The position numbers and the translations under genes are program-made. From contig JAEXNR010000054.1 in the NCBI GenBank assembly GCA_023439505.1, positions 1-50,695 of the forward strand: a DNA stretch of 50,695 nucleotides, given 5' to 3'. This DNA comes from Bacillota bacterium. GTDB taxonomy: Bacteria; Bacillota; Clostridia; Lachnospirales; Lachnospiraceae. The notes below the pieces were generated by a model that saw only the letters and a list, made by a program, of their open reading frames with translations, had not been told where the DNA came from and searched no databases. Positions 26,955-35,296 of the stretch are shown here, piece after piece (the stretch's first letter is position 1; every line of letters begins with the position of its first letter).

Positions 26955-28997
26955 ATGCTGAAAGATTATTTACCGATCTGCAGACATGACATGGAACTAA
27001 GGGGATGGGAACAATGCGATTTTGTCTTCGTGACAGGGGATGCATATGTTGACCATCCCTCCTTTGGTCCTGCCATAATCAGCAGATTATTAGAAAGTTA
27101 CGGGTATAAGGTGGGAATTATTCCTCAGCCTGATTGGAAGGACAGAAATAGTATTACTATTCTGGGTGAACCAAGGCTGGGTTTTTTAATCAGCGGTGGA
27201 AACATGGATTCAATGGTAAATCATTATTCTGTTGCCAGGAAGAGAAGACCGACAGATGCTTATTCCCCCGGAGGAATCATGGGAAAACGCCCGGATCATG
27301 CCACGGTAGTATATGGGAATTTGATCCGCCAGCAATATAAGGATATCCCTGTCATCATCGGCGGTATTGAGGCAAGTCTTAGACGACTGGCCCACTATGA
27401 TTATTGGGAGGATAAGGTGAAGCGCTCTGTTCTTCTGGACAGCCAGGCAGATCTCATATCCTATGGGATGGGAGAACATTCCATCATCGAGATAGCGGAT
27501 GCGTTAAACAGCGGGCTGAATATCAGAGATATTACCTTTATTGACGGCACTGTTTATAAGGCAAGGGATTTGGATTCGGTGTATGATGCGGTAAGACTCG
27601 CCGATTATAAAAGTATTTTGGAGAGCAAGAAAGAGTTTGCTAAAAGCTTTTATCTGCAATATATGAATACCGATCCATTTTCCGGAAAGCGGTTGATTGA
27701 GAAATACAAGGATAACGAGTATGTCATACAAAATCCGCCATCCAAGCCGCTGACCCAGTCTGAGATGGATCGTGTCTACTCCCTGCCCTATATGCGGGAA
27801 TATCATCCAAGCTATCAGGAGGCAGGTGGGATTCCGGCCATTGAAGAGATCAAATTCAGCCTGATCAGTAACCGTGGGTGCTTTGGAGGATGCAGTTATT
27901 GTGCCCTCACCTTCCATCAGGGAAGAATCGTTCAGACCAGAAGTCACGAATCTATCGTTGCTGAGGCAAATCATCTGATCTGGGACAAAGATTTTAAGGG
28001 CTATATTCATGATGTAGGCGGTCCGACGGCTAATTTCAGGCATATGGCATGTGAAAAGCAGGCTACAAAGGGTGCCTGTGTGAATAAGCAGTGCCTGTAT
28101 CCCAAGCCATGTAATAATCTTAAGATTGATCATTCGGATTATCTGTCCCTGCTTCGTAAATTACGGAATCTTCCAAACGTAAAGAAGGTTTTTATCCGGT
28201 CGGGAATCCGGTTTGATTATCTGGTAAGTGACAGGGATGACACCTTTTTTCAGGAATTATGCGAACATCATGTCAGCGGTCAGTTAAAGGTTGCCCCGGA
28301 GCATATCAGCGATTCCGTCCTGGCACTTATGGGAAAACCGGAGAATTCAGTTTATACAGAGTTTGTTTCAAGATATAAAAGAGTAAATGAAAGGCTTGGC
28401 AAAAAGCAGTTTGTTGTTCCGTACCTCATATCCTCACATCCGGGCTCCACATTAAATGAAGCCATCGCATTGGCAGAATATCTGAGGGATCTGGGCTACA
28501 TGCCGGAGCAGGTTCAGGATTTTTACCCGACGCCATCTACGATCTCTACCTGTATGTATTATACAGGACTTGATCCACGCACCATGAAGGAGGTATATGT
28601 ACCGAAGTCTCCTCATGAGAAAGCAATGCAAAGAGCCCTGATACAATACCGGAATCCAAAGAATTACGAACTGGTGCTGGAAGCACTGGTAAAGGCAAAC
28701 CGAACGGACCTCATCGGATTTGATAAGAAATGTCTGATCAGACCAAGACAATTGTCTAAGGAAAAGAGACAGCTGATGCAAGACAGAAAGCAGGATAAAT
28801 CCAAATTAAAACAGAAGGATATATCCAAATCGAAACAGCAGGATAAAGCCAAGTCAAAAGTGCAGACTGGGCAGAAGGCATCCCAATCCGTAAAAAGCAA
28901 TAAACAAAACAGAAGTCAAAAGCCGAATGTCGCCGGTAAGGCAATAAGAAAAGATTTGGTGAGACAGACGAAAAGTAATAAAGGTCACAGAGGGTAA
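26955..28997 (+). CDS. YgiQ family radical SAM protein
   Basis: A 680-residue radical S-adenosylmethionine protein of the YgiQ (UPF0313) family, whose reaction is unknown. It has the N-terminal UPF0313 domain (about 1-290), then the cluster motif C309-F-G-G-C313-S-Y-C316 typical of CxxxCxxC radical SAM enzymes, then a TIM-barrel-like region with H-D-V-G-G-P-T-A-N and K-V-A-P-E-H. A Cys-rich C-x(5)-C-x-x-x-x-C pattern near 370-385 may add a metal site. The final ~100 residues are a Lys/Gln/Ser-rich disordered tail, which is common in clostridial YgiQ homologues. GGAAGTGAAAAAGCC precedes the ATG, a weak ribosome-binding site. Confidence 0.92.
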   Translation: MLKDYLPICRHDMELRGWEQCDFVFVTGDAYVDHPSFGPAIISRLLESYGYKVGIIPQPDWKDRNSITILGEPRLGFLISGGNMDSMVNHYSVARKRRPTDAYSPGGIMGKRPDHATVVYGNLIRQQYKDIPVIIGGIEASLRRLAHYDYWEDKVKRSVLLDSQADLISYGMGEHSIIEIADALNSGLNIRDITFIDGTVYKARDLDSVYDAVRLADYKSILESKKEFAKSFYLQYMNTDPFSGKRLIEKYKDNEYVIQNPPSKPLTQSEMDRVYSLPYMREYHPSYQEAGGIPAIEEIKFSLISNRGCFGGCSYCALTFHQGRIVQTRSHESIVAEANHLIWDKDFKGYIHDVGGPTANFRHMACEKQATKGACVNKQCLYPKPCNNLKIDHSDYLSLLRKLRNLPNVKKVFIRSGIRFDYLVSDRDDTFFQELCEHHVSGQLKVAPEHISDSVLALMGKPENSVYTEFVSRYKRVNERLGKKQFVVPYLISSHPGSTLNEAIALAEYLRDLGYMPEQVQDFYPTPSTISTCMYYTGLDPRTMKEVYVPKSPHEKAMQRALIQYRNPKNYELVLEALVKANRTDLIGFDKKCLIRPRQLSKEKRQLMQDRKQDKSKLKQKDISKSKQQDKAKSKVQTGQKASQSVKSNKQNRSQKPNVAGKAIRKDLVRQTKSNKGHRG

Positions 28998-29000
28998 GGA

Positions 29001-29040
29001 GCATATTATTCCGAAAACTAGCATATTATTCCGAAAACTA
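29001..29040 (+). repeat. Exact 20-bp tandem duplication next to a promoter
   Basis: GCATATTATTCCGAAAACTA occurs twice without change (29001-29020 and 29021-29040). Four bases later the -35 box of a consensus promoter begins. The position fits an upstream activator or repressor site, or a recent slippage duplication. Confidence 0.95.
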
Positions 29041-29044
29041 GCCC

Positions 29045-29073
29045 TTGACAAAATTTTGCTTAGATGATATACT
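29045..29073 (+). promoter_or_regulatory. Consensus promoter upstream of the helicase leader
   Basis: TTGACA (29045-29050), 17-base spacer, TATACT (29068-29073). Transcription would start near 29080, about 290 bases before the helicase start codon. Confidence 0.88.
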
Positions 29074-29115
29074 ACGCGGTGTATCTGTTTCATAAAAATT
29101 CATTTGATGTGATTC

Positions 29116-29148
29116 AGCTCTTGGTCTGAGCAGACTAAGAGCTTTTTT
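29116..29148 (+). terminator. Intrinsic terminator inside the helicase leader
   Basis: AGCTCTT-g-GTCT-gagc-AGAC-t-AAGAGCT followed by T6. It lies only about 40-70 bases after the promoter, so it either ends a very short RNA or acts as an attenuator for the helicase. Confidence 0.85.
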
Positions 29149-29159
29149 ATCGAAAACGA

Positions 29160-29201
29160 AAATTATGTTCTGTTCGATCAACCCTGAATAGAACATAATT
29201 T
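29160..29201 (+). other. Perfect 11-bp stem in the helicase leader
   Basis: AAATTATGTTC (29160-29170) and GAACATAATTT (29191-29201) are exact complements around a 20-base loop. No U-run follows. It is the second strong structure of the leader after the terminator. Confidence 0.6.
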
Positions 29202-29366
29202 ACTATGAAATATACGGCATGGTAAATTTACATGCGATGCCATAGGAACAATGGGAAAATCATGATTACCGTAAGTACTGTTTAGTTGGAAGTAAAACCT
29301 TGATACATAGGATTTTAACTGCCGGGAATGATATTGAGGTATGAGATAGTTAGAAAGGAAAGTAAA

Positions 29367-30959
29367 ATGGAACAATTAAAGTTTGAAGAAATGGAATTAA
29401 ATTCGCTGATACTCAGAGCGGTAACAGAGATGGGGTTTGAAGAAATGTCCCCGATTCAGGGGAAAGCGATTCCTGCAATACTTGAGGGGAAGGATGTAGT
29501 CGGTCAGGCCCAGACAGGAACAGGAAAAACAGCAGCTTTTGGTATACCGCTTTTGCAGAAAATAAATATCAAGGACAGAAATTTACAAGCATTGGTTCTG
29601 TGCCCTACCAGAGAATTGGCAATACAGGTTGCGGAAGAATTTCGTAAGCTGGCAATGTTTATGCATGGAATTAAGATTCTTCCGGTTTATGGAGGACAGG
29701 AGATATCAAAACAGATTCGGTCGTTAAAATCAGGCGTACAGATAATTATTGGTACACCTGGTCGGGTAATGGACCATATGAGAAGAAAAACTGTTAAATT
29801 TGATCAAATTAACATGGTAGTTCTTGATGAGGCGGATGAGATGCTTAACATGGGATTTCGTGATGACATTGAGACCATCCTGAAAGAGGTACCGCAGGAA
29901 CGTCAAACAGTGCTCTTTTCAGCGACGATGCCGGGACCGATCCTGGAGATTGCCAGAACATATCAAAAGGATGCCCAGATGATCAGGGTTGTCAAGAAAG
30001 AATTAACAGTGCCCAAAATTGAGCAGTATTATTATGAGGTAAGTCCTAAGAATAAAGAAGAAGTATTATCAAGACTATTGGACTTATATAATCCGAAGCT
30101 CTCTTTGGTATTTTGTAATACGAAGAAACAGGTGGACGAATTGACTGCTGCACTTCAGGGCAGGGGATACTTTGCAGAAGGACTTCATGGCGATTTAAAG
30201 CAGCAGCAGAGAGATCGTGTTATGAATAGCTTCCGTAACGGTAAGACGGAGATACTTGTCGCAACGGATGTTGCTGCAAGAGGGATCGATGTAGATGACG
30301 TGGAGGCCGTATTTAATTATGATGTGCCCCAGGATGATGAATATTATGTGCACCGTATCGGCAGAACAGGCCGGGCAGGGCGAGAAGGTCGGGCATTTAC
30401 CCTTGTTGTTGGAAAGGAAGTTTATAAATTACGGGACATCCAAAGATATTGCAGAACAAAAATTAAGGCACAGCCAATTCCTTCGATTAATGATGTAACA
30501 GCGGTTAAGGCTGAGAAGATATTAGAGAAAGTTAATTACATCATAGCAAACGAAGATATTGCAAAAATGGTTGATTTTATTGAAGGTAAGTTGAATGAAA
30601 CCGGCTTTACTTCTTTGGACATTGCAGCTGCCTTCCTTAAGATGTCTATGGGAGATGAAGCAGGCAAAGCGGACGCAGAAAAAAACGTTGAGGACTTTGG
30701 TGACACCGGAGCTGAAGCAGGTATGGTGAGACTGTTTATCAACCTGGGAAAGAAGCAAAATGTCAAGCCGGGAGATATTCTTGGTGCAATCGCCGGAGAA
30801 ACAGGAATGCCTGGAAAACTCATCGGGTCCATCGATATGTATGACAAATATACATTTGTGGAAGTTCCCAGAGAATATGCTTCCGATGTCATTCAGGTAA
30901 TGAAGTCGGTTAAAATAAAGGGTAAGAGCATCAATATTGAACCAGCGAATAGAAAGTAA
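29367..30959 (+). CDS. DEAD-box RNA helicase with DbpA-type RNA-binding domain
   Basis: A 530-residue ATP-dependent RNA helicase. Motifs in order: Q motif (about 20-30), I A-Q-T-G-T-G-K-T (48-55), Ia P-T-R-E-L-A, Ib T-P-G-R, II D-E-A-D (154-157), III S-A-T, and VI H-R-I-G-R-T-G-R-A-G. The C-terminal domain (about 450-525, V-R-L-F-I-N-L-G-K-K) is the DbpA RNA-binding fold, which in relatives binds structured RNA during ribosome assembly or in the cold. AAAGGAA at 29354-29360 supports the ATG at 29367 over the longer frame. The leader with promoter, terminator and hairpins suggests post-initiation control, as seen for other cold-responsive helicases. Confidence 0.94.
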   Translation: MEQLKFEEMELNSLILRAVTEMGFEEMSPIQGKAIPAILEGKDVVGQAQTGTGKTAAFGIPLLQKINIKDRNLQALVLCPTRELAIQVAEEFRKLAMFMHGIKILPVYGGQEISKQIRSLKSGVQIIIGTPGRVMDHMRRKTVKFDQINMVVLDEADEMLNMGFRDDIETILKEVPQERQTVLFSATMPGPILEIARTYQKDAQMIRVVKKELTVPKIEQYYYEVSPKNKEEVLSRLLDLYNPKLSLVFCNTKKQVDELTAALQGRGYFAEGLHGDLKQQQRDRVMNSFRNGKTEILVATDVAARGIDVDDVEAVFNYDVPQDDEYYVHRIGRTGRAGREGRAFTLVVGKEVYKLRDIQRYCRTKIKAQPIPSINDVTAVKAEKILEKVNYIIANEDIAKMVDFIEGKLNETGFTSLDIAAAFLKMSMGDEAGKADAEKNVEDFGDTGAEAGMVRLFINLGKKQNVKPGDILGAIAGETGMPGKLIGSIDMYDKYTFVEVPREYASDVIQVMKSVKIKGKSINIEPANRK

Positions 30960-31028
30960 TAAATAACAGGAATGGATACTAAATTTTGTGTTAAAATTCA
31001 TAGAAAAATGTGCTAAACTACAAATTTC

Positions 31029-31056
31029 TTGACTTTTTAACAAGTTATGATATAAT
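31029..31056 (+). promoter_or_regulatory. Promoter for perR
   Basis: TTGACT (31029-31034), a 16-base spacer and TATAAT (31051-31056). The -10 overlaps a perfect palindrome (31054-31072). Confidence 0.8.
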
Positions 31057-31072
31057 AATAATTACTATTATT
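31054..31072. promoter_or_regulatory. Fur/PerR-type palindrome over the perR -10
   Basis: AATAATA-attac-TATTATT is a perfect 7-5-7 inverted repeat of the AT-rich kind bound by Fur-family proteins. It covers the -10 and the start of transcription, so it suggests autorepression. It has not been compared with a measured PerR consensus of this genus. Confidence 0.5.
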
Positions 31073-31084
31073 CTTTGGGAGTGA

Positions 31085-31474
31085 ATGGAGATGGTAATTA
31101 CAAAGTATAGTCGCCAGCGAGAAGCAATTAAAGACTATCTGGCTCAGACGAAAGAGCATCCGACAGCAGATACTGTTTATATGCATATACGCAAGATCTA
31201 TCCCAATATCAGCCTTGGGACGGTATATCGTAATTTGAATCTGCTGGCAGAGCAGGGCGAGATATTAAAGATTAATTGCCAGGATGGCTGTGATCGTTTT
31301 GATGGTAATCCGAAGCCTCATTATCATTTTATTTGCAGTAAATGCGGTAAGGTTATGGATCTTGAGATGGAATCCATCGATCATATTAACGTAATTGCAG
31401 GGGCAGGTTTTCACGGCAGGATAATCGGGCATGTAACTTTCTTTTATGGACTTTGCCCGGAATGTACGGAATAA
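31085..31474 (+). CDS. perR: Fur-family peroxide or metal repressor, probably PerR
   Basis: A 129-residue winged-helix regulator of the Fur family. The N-terminal half is the DNA-binding domain (S-R-Q-R-E-A-I to Y-R-N-L-N-L-L). The metal region shows H-Y-H-F-I-C-S-K-C-G-K-V-M-D and the C-terminal C-P-E-C, which together form the structural zinc site. The placement of the gene just before reverse rubrerythrin and thiol peroxidase argues for PerR rather than Fur or Zur. A second in-frame ATG at 31091 follows GGAG more closely and could be the true start; both give nearly the same protein. It is followed by a terminator, and Fur-type palindromes lie at its own promoter and at that of the rubrerythrin. 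Confidence 0.85.
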   Translation: MEMVITKYSRQREAIKDYLAQTKEHPTADTVYMHIRKIYPNISLGTVYRNLNLLAEQGEILKINCQDGCDRFDGNPKPHYHFICSKCGKVMDLEMESIDHINVIAGAGFHGRIIGHVTFFYGLCPECTE

Positions 31475-31514
31475 GCTTGTTTTCTAAGAATACGTTTTCT
31501 GTTATGAATAAAAA

Positions 31515-31557
31515 GGATATGAAATAGAACCGATGGTTCTTGTTTCATATCTTTTTT
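31515..31557 (+). terminator. Terminator after perR
   Basis: GATATGAAA-ta-GAACC-gat-GGTTC-ttg-TTTCATATC followed by T6. A textbook strong intrinsic terminator. Confidence 0.9.
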
Positions 31558-31640
31558 AATGAAAAAATTTGAATGTCTCTTGAGAAATGGTGTCTTAAGT
31601 AATATCTCCTGAGAAAATGAAAAAAATTCTCAAAAAGATA

Positions 31641-31669
31641 TTGACATTATCGTGTTAATGAGATATTAT
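31641..31669 (+). promoter_or_regulatory. Promoter for reverse rubrerythrin
   Basis: TTGACA (31641-31646), a 17-base spacer and TATTAT (31664-31669), about 100 bases before the rubrerythrin start. Confidence 0.85.
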
Positions 31670-31674
31670 AATAA

Positions 31675-31695
31675 CAGTAATAATAATCATTACTG
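31675..31695. promoter_or_regulatory. Fur/PerR-type inverted repeat at the rubrerythrin promoter
   Basis: CAGTAAT-aataatc-ATTACTG is a perfect 7-7-7 inverted repeat a few bases downstream of the -10. Its core resembles the palindrome at the perR promoter. It is placed to block transcription of the peroxide-defence gene. Confidence 0.55.
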
Positions 31696-31770
31696 ATTTA
31701 TATTTAAAGAATGTAATTGATTATGATCTAAATAAAATATAATTTTAATATCAAAAGGAGAGTTTAAACT

Positions 31771-32313
31771 ATGAAAAAATTTGTATGTCAGGTATGTGGA
31801 TATGTTCATGAAGGAGACGAAGCACCGGATTTTTGCCCAATTTGCAAAGCTGCAAAGGAAAAATTTACTGAAAAGTCAGGAGAGATGTTCTGGGCAGATG
31901 AGCATGTAGTCGGAGTCGCAAAGGGTGTAAGTGAAGATATATTAAAAGATCTGAGAGATAATTTCATGGGCGAATGCACAGAGGTTGGTATGTATCTGGC
32001 TATGGCAAGGGTTGCTCATAGAGAAGGTTACCCGGAGATTGGTTTATATTATGAAAAAGCAGCATGGGAAGAGGCAGAACATGCAGCTAAATTTGCCGAG
32101 CTTCTCGGTGAAGTGGTAACCGACAGCACAAAGAAAAATCTTCAATTGAGAGTCGATGCTGAAAACGGTGCATGTATGGGCAAAAAGGATCTTGCTACCC
32201 GTGCAAAGGCAGCGAATCTTGATGCAATTCATGATACAGTTCATGAGATGGCAAAAGATGAAGCAAGACATGGGAAAGCATTCGAAGGATTACTTAAAAG
32301 ATATTTCGCATAA
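31771..32313 (+). CDS. Reverse rubrerythrin (NADH peroxidase component)
   Basis: A 180-residue diiron protein. Unlike classical rubrerythrin, the rubredoxin domain comes first (C-Q-V-C-G and C-P-I-C, residues 5-25), followed by the four-helix diiron domain. The iron ligands are visible in G-E-C-T-E, E-E-A-E-H (about 98-102) and D-E-A-R-H (about 168-172). Reverse rubrerythrins are the main hydrogen-peroxide and oxygen-reducing systems of anaerobic clostridia, taking electrons from NADH through rubredoxin reductases. AAAAGGAG precedes the ATG. Strong promoter and a candidate PerR site lie upstream. Confidence 0.95.
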   Translation: MKKFVCQVCGYVHEGDEAPDFCPICKAAKEKFTEKSGEMFWADEHVVGVAKGVSEDILKDLRDNFMGECTEVGMYLAMARVAHREGYPEIGLYYEKAAWEEAEHAAKFAELLGEVVTDSTKKNLQLRVDAENGACMGKKDLATRAKAANLDAIHDTVHEMAKDEARHGKAFEGLLKRYFA

Positions 32314-32449
32314 TGTCCGGATGCTTTTGAGCTAGGAAAGGTCTTTTGGATAGATGCTTTGCGTAAGTGTAAAATTGTCAGTTTCAATGTATATGTAATA
32401 TCCCCCTATTATATATACTTCCTCTAATATATTTGTTACCAACGCAGAG

Positions 32450-32476
32450 ATACGTCCCGTCCCCCCGGGGCGTATT
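32450..32476 (+). other. GC-rich hairpin before tpx
   Basis: ATACGTCCC-gtccccccg-GGGCGTAT forms a stem with a G-U pair. Its sequence is strikingly close to the terminator hairpin after tpx (33107-33139). Confidence 0.6.
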
Positions 32477-32558
32477 TCGCAAAATCATAATAAAAGAGGC
32501 AAAGTCAGATCAATTGTATCTGTGGTTTGTCAATATATTACTTAATGGAGGTGTTTTT

Positions 32559-33077
32559 ATGGCACAGGAACGGATAGGAATAGCAACATTTAAGGGAAAT
32601 CCTCTTACATTAATCGGACCGGAATTAAAGGTTGGTGATAGTGCACCTGATTTCAAATTAAATAAAGATCTTGTTACCGAGGTCTCGCTCTCGGATTATG
32701 CGGGAAAAATCAAATTAATATCTGTGGTTCCCTCCCTGGATACCGGGGTATGTGACGCACAGACACGACGTTTTAATACAGAGGCAGCTGGCTTAGGTGA
32801 ACAGGTTACCATCTTGACGGTATCGGTTGATTTACCCTTTGCACAGGCCCGTTGGTGTGGGGCCGCTGGTATAGATCAGGTAATTACGTTATCTGATTAC
32901 AAGACAAGAGCCTTCGGAGAAGCGTATGGTCTTCTGATTAAGGAATTTCAGCTGGATATGCGTGCAGTCTTTGTACTTGACGCAGACAATAGGATTACTT
33001 ACGTGGAATACTTGAAGGAGATGACGAATCATCCGGACTATGATAAAGCATTGGCTGCAGTAAAAGCATTGCAATAA
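32559..33077 (+). CDS. tpx: Thiol peroxidase (atypical 2-Cys peroxiredoxin)
   Basis: A 172-residue cytosolic peroxidase that reduces hydrogen peroxide and organic hydroperoxides with thioredoxin as donor. The peroxidatic cysteine is C65 in S-L-D-T-G-V-C-D-A-Q-T, and the resolving cysteine is C100 in A-R-W-C-G-A-A-G, the pattern specific to Tpx. ATGGAGGTG precedes the ATG at 32559; the longer frame from 32433 lacks a ribosome-binding site. The gene lies in a peroxide-defence cluster with perR and reverse rubrerythrin, yet has no matching palindrome in its own upstream region. Confidence 0.95.
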   Translation: MAQERIGIATFKGNPLTLIGPELKVGDSAPDFKLNKDLVTEVSLSDYAGKIKLISVVPSLDTGVCDAQTRRFNTEAAGLGEQVTILTVSVDLPFAQARWCGAAGIDQVITLSDYKTRAFGEAYGLLIKEFQLDMRAVFVLDADNRITYVEYLKEMTNHPDYDKALAAVKALQ

Positions 33078-33106
33078 TGGATGGAACCTTGATATATTGT
33101 ACTAAA

Positions 33107-33139
33107 AAATAACGCCCTGTTCCCCGGGGCGTTATTTTA
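33107..33139 (+). terminator. Terminator after tpx
   Basis: AAATAACGCCC-tgttcccc-GGGGCGTTATTTT. The A-rich foot and T-rich tail make a good intrinsic terminator, possibly working in both directions. Confidence 0.85.
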
Positions 33140-33158
33140 TACGCGGCATATCAGCAAG

Positions 33159-33233
33159 CTAGCCCGCAGCCGTCAGGGATACGGTATAACGAAGCTGACC
33201 ACGCCAGTCGATGTGACTATAACGAGAAGACAT
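33159..33233 (-). other. Orphan 24-codon open frame of unknown nature
   Basis: On the minus strand an ATG at 33233 opens a frame reading M-S-S-R-Y-S-H-I-D-W-R-G-Q-L-R-Y and ending in V-S-L-T-A-A-G, then TAG at 33161-33159. The composition looks like real protein, but there is no Shine-Dalgarno ahead of it. It lies in the 200-base gap between tpx and the chemoreceptor, and its surroundings contain several short inverted repeats. It may be a fragment of a dispersed repeat or of a decayed gene. Confidence 0.3.
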
Positions 33234-33346
33234 CTGGCTTGAAGGGATCTTTAATACATATCAGGGAAGCTGAACAGTCTTTTTCAGGGATCATAATTGG
33301 TTAATAAAGGTTAATAATTGGTAGAGCATCCCTGATAGAACGCTGC

Positions 33347-35044
33347 CTAAATTTTGAAGAATTGCACCAGTTGATGAAGATGCTGTGCAATTTCTTTATT
33401 TGCATTTGCCTGTTCCAGGACTTCATTGGTTTTGTTGAAGATAAAATTGGATTTAGCCGCGATGTCTGAGGAACCTTTGGAACCTTCTTCTGTTGCGAGG
33501 GCAACCTCATCCACTGCTTTTCTGATGAATTTCATCGATTCCAGTAATTGTTCCGCACAAGTACTGATACCTTGTACTGTCTTTTCTATGGTAGCTGCGT
33601 CCTGATCGTACTGCTCTCCGGTCTGCACCAGGATGTCATAATCCTTGATTACTTTATGATCCATAAAGTTCAAGATGTTTTTGGAATCACTGATCATATC
33701 CTCCACTGCCTCTGACACTTCAAAGGTAATTTGTTCTATTTTTGTAACTGCATCCTTGGAATTCTTAGCGAGCTTACTGATCTCATTGGCTACAACCGCA
33801 AAGCCTTTGCCCGCTTCTCCGGCTCTGGCTGATTCTATAGATGCATTCAGAGCCAGTAGATTTGTTTGTGCCGCAATACCTAGAATGGCTTTCGACAATG
33901 TCTTTATTTCCTCAATGGATCCGGCCTTTGCAATAGAACTGCGTAATTTTTTGTTGGCAGTCTCATACAGATCGACAGCTGTTTTTTGTGATTCCACAGC
34001 CACACCCTTTAACGCCTGTGCACGCTCCATAATTTCAGTCGCTAATTGTTGGCCGTTGGCTGCCTTCTCTGTTACGGTATCAATTTCATTCTCAATCTCT
34101 GCTGCAGCAGAATTCATCTCCTGAGTGGAAGCTGCAGTTTCCTCCATGCCGGCGGATAATTCCTCGGTAGTGGCAGAGATATCTTCAACATCATGATAAA
34201 GGTAATTGGAGCCTTTAAGCAAGATGTCAGAGGATGCTTCGATACGACCGGTTTCCTCTTTAATGGAGGAGATAATCTGGTGTATCTTATGTTGCATTCG
34301 AAGAAAGGATCTCGTAATGGCTCCTACCTCGTCCTTGCTGTTTTCCAGATGTTTCGGATCAAACTGAATGGTAAAGTCACCTTGCTCCATTCGCTCCATA
34401 TGGGACTGAATCTTCTTAAAGGATTTGGAGATGGCATCACCGATCAAGTAGGATACGATACATCCGAGGATCAGAATAACAAGGAGGACAGAAATGCTGG
34501 ATATCATGGAATGCATAATACGGGCTTGAATGACATGGGAATAGACACCTACAAACCACATGCCGATGACCTTGCCGTCTTTATCATGGAGCGGAATGTA
34601 ATAAGTATTGGCGGGTTTATCGACCACGACGGCTGTTCCTTCATATGGGGTATCTTTATGAAGTACCTTTTCAATCACGTCACCCTCTGCCTTTGTACCT
34701 ACTTTGCGATTTCCTGTTTCGTCTTTGACGGTGGTTGAGACTCTGGTTTCATTTGCAAAAACAGTTGCCAGAATGCCGGTATTCTGGGCAAAATCATCAA
34801 CGACTTCAAAATTATCATTCATGAGGACAGAGCCTTTATAAAGCTGGTCACCCTTTAAAGACCAGTCCCCGGGGTACTTTTTATCAAAGAGATTTAGGCC
34901 GAGGGAGGAGTAATTCTTCAGCTCAGAAAAGGTTTCATCACTAACAAGAGACCTGATGGTTTGATAGAAAAACAAGTTGGATAAAACAATAATAAGAATG
35001 ATAAACGATGATAGTGATAAGATTACTTTCCATTTAATCTTCAT
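33347..35044 (-). CDS. Methyl-accepting chemotaxis protein
   Basis: A 565-residue transmembrane chemoreceptor. TM1 (about 6-28), a periplasm-type single-Cache sensor (about 35-175, ending in K-D-G-K-V-I-G-M-W-F-V-G-V-Y), TM2 (about 180-202), HAMP (about 200-255), and a signalling domain whose hairpin tip I-A-A-Q-T-N-L-L-A-L-N-A-S-I-E-A/S-A-R-A-G-E is intact (about 393-415). It is expected to signal to CheA/CheW. It is a stand-alone gene; no che or flagellar genes are nearby. The ATG is preceded by AGAGGG. A hairpin (35201-35255) separates it from the hydrogenase operon downstream of hydA. Confidence 0.95.
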   Translation of the reverse strand: MKIKWKVILSLSSFIILIIVLSNLFFYQTIRSLVSDETFSELKNYSSLGLNLFDKKYPGDWSLKGDQLYKGSVLMNDNFEVVDDFAQNTGILATVFANETRVSTTVKDETGNRKVGTKAEGDVIEKVLHKDTPYEGTAVVVDKPANTYYIPLHDKDGKVIGMWFVGVYSHVIQARIMHSMISSISVLLVILILGCIVSYLIGDAISKSFKKIQSHMERMEQGDFTIQFDPKHLENSKDEVGAITRSFLRMQHKIHQIISSIKEETGRIEASSDILLKGSNYLYHDVEDISATTEELSAGMEETAASTQEMNSAAAEIENEIDTVTEKAANGQQLATEIMERAQALKGVAVESQKTAVDLYETANKKLRSSIAKAGSIEEIKTLSKAILGIAAQTNLLALNASIESARAGEAGKGFAVVANEISKLAKNSKDAVTKIEQITFEVSEAVEDMISDSKNILNFMDHKVIKDYDILVQTGEQYDQDAATIEKTVQGISTCAEQLLESMKFIRKAVDEVALATEEGSKGSSDIAAKSNFIFNKTNEVLEQANANKEIAQHLHQLVQFFKI

Positions 35045-35200
35045 AATTTGCCCTCTTTCCGTTTATAATAATGGAAGTATAGATGATATTAAGATTACAT
35101 TTATTATATCATAAGGATGTGAGTTTTCATAAGGAAATTTGAAAAAGATTAAAGAAATTTGAATAAAAATGTCGAAAATAGAACTAGAAATAAATGGAAC

Positions 35201-35256
35201 AAGCCCCTCCCAACAACAAACAATTCATTGAAATGTCTGCGACAGGGAGAGGCTTA
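35201..35256 (-). terminator. Hairpin ending the hydrogenase operon
   Basis: AAGCC-c-CTCCC (35201-35211) pairs with GGGAG-a-GGCTT (35245-35255) around a 33-base loop. It lies just after hydA on the minus strand. The T-run after it on that strand is weak (TTGTTCC), so termination may be partial or it may stabilise the RNA end. Confidence 0.6.
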
Positions 35257-35296
35257 TTCTTTCGTAATTTACATAGTATTTGATTGTAAAAAGGAT

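Noticed and set aside
27504..28133. Minus-strand open frame opposite the YgiQ gene
   Set aside because: It is a shadow of the radical SAM coding sequence with no family motifs.
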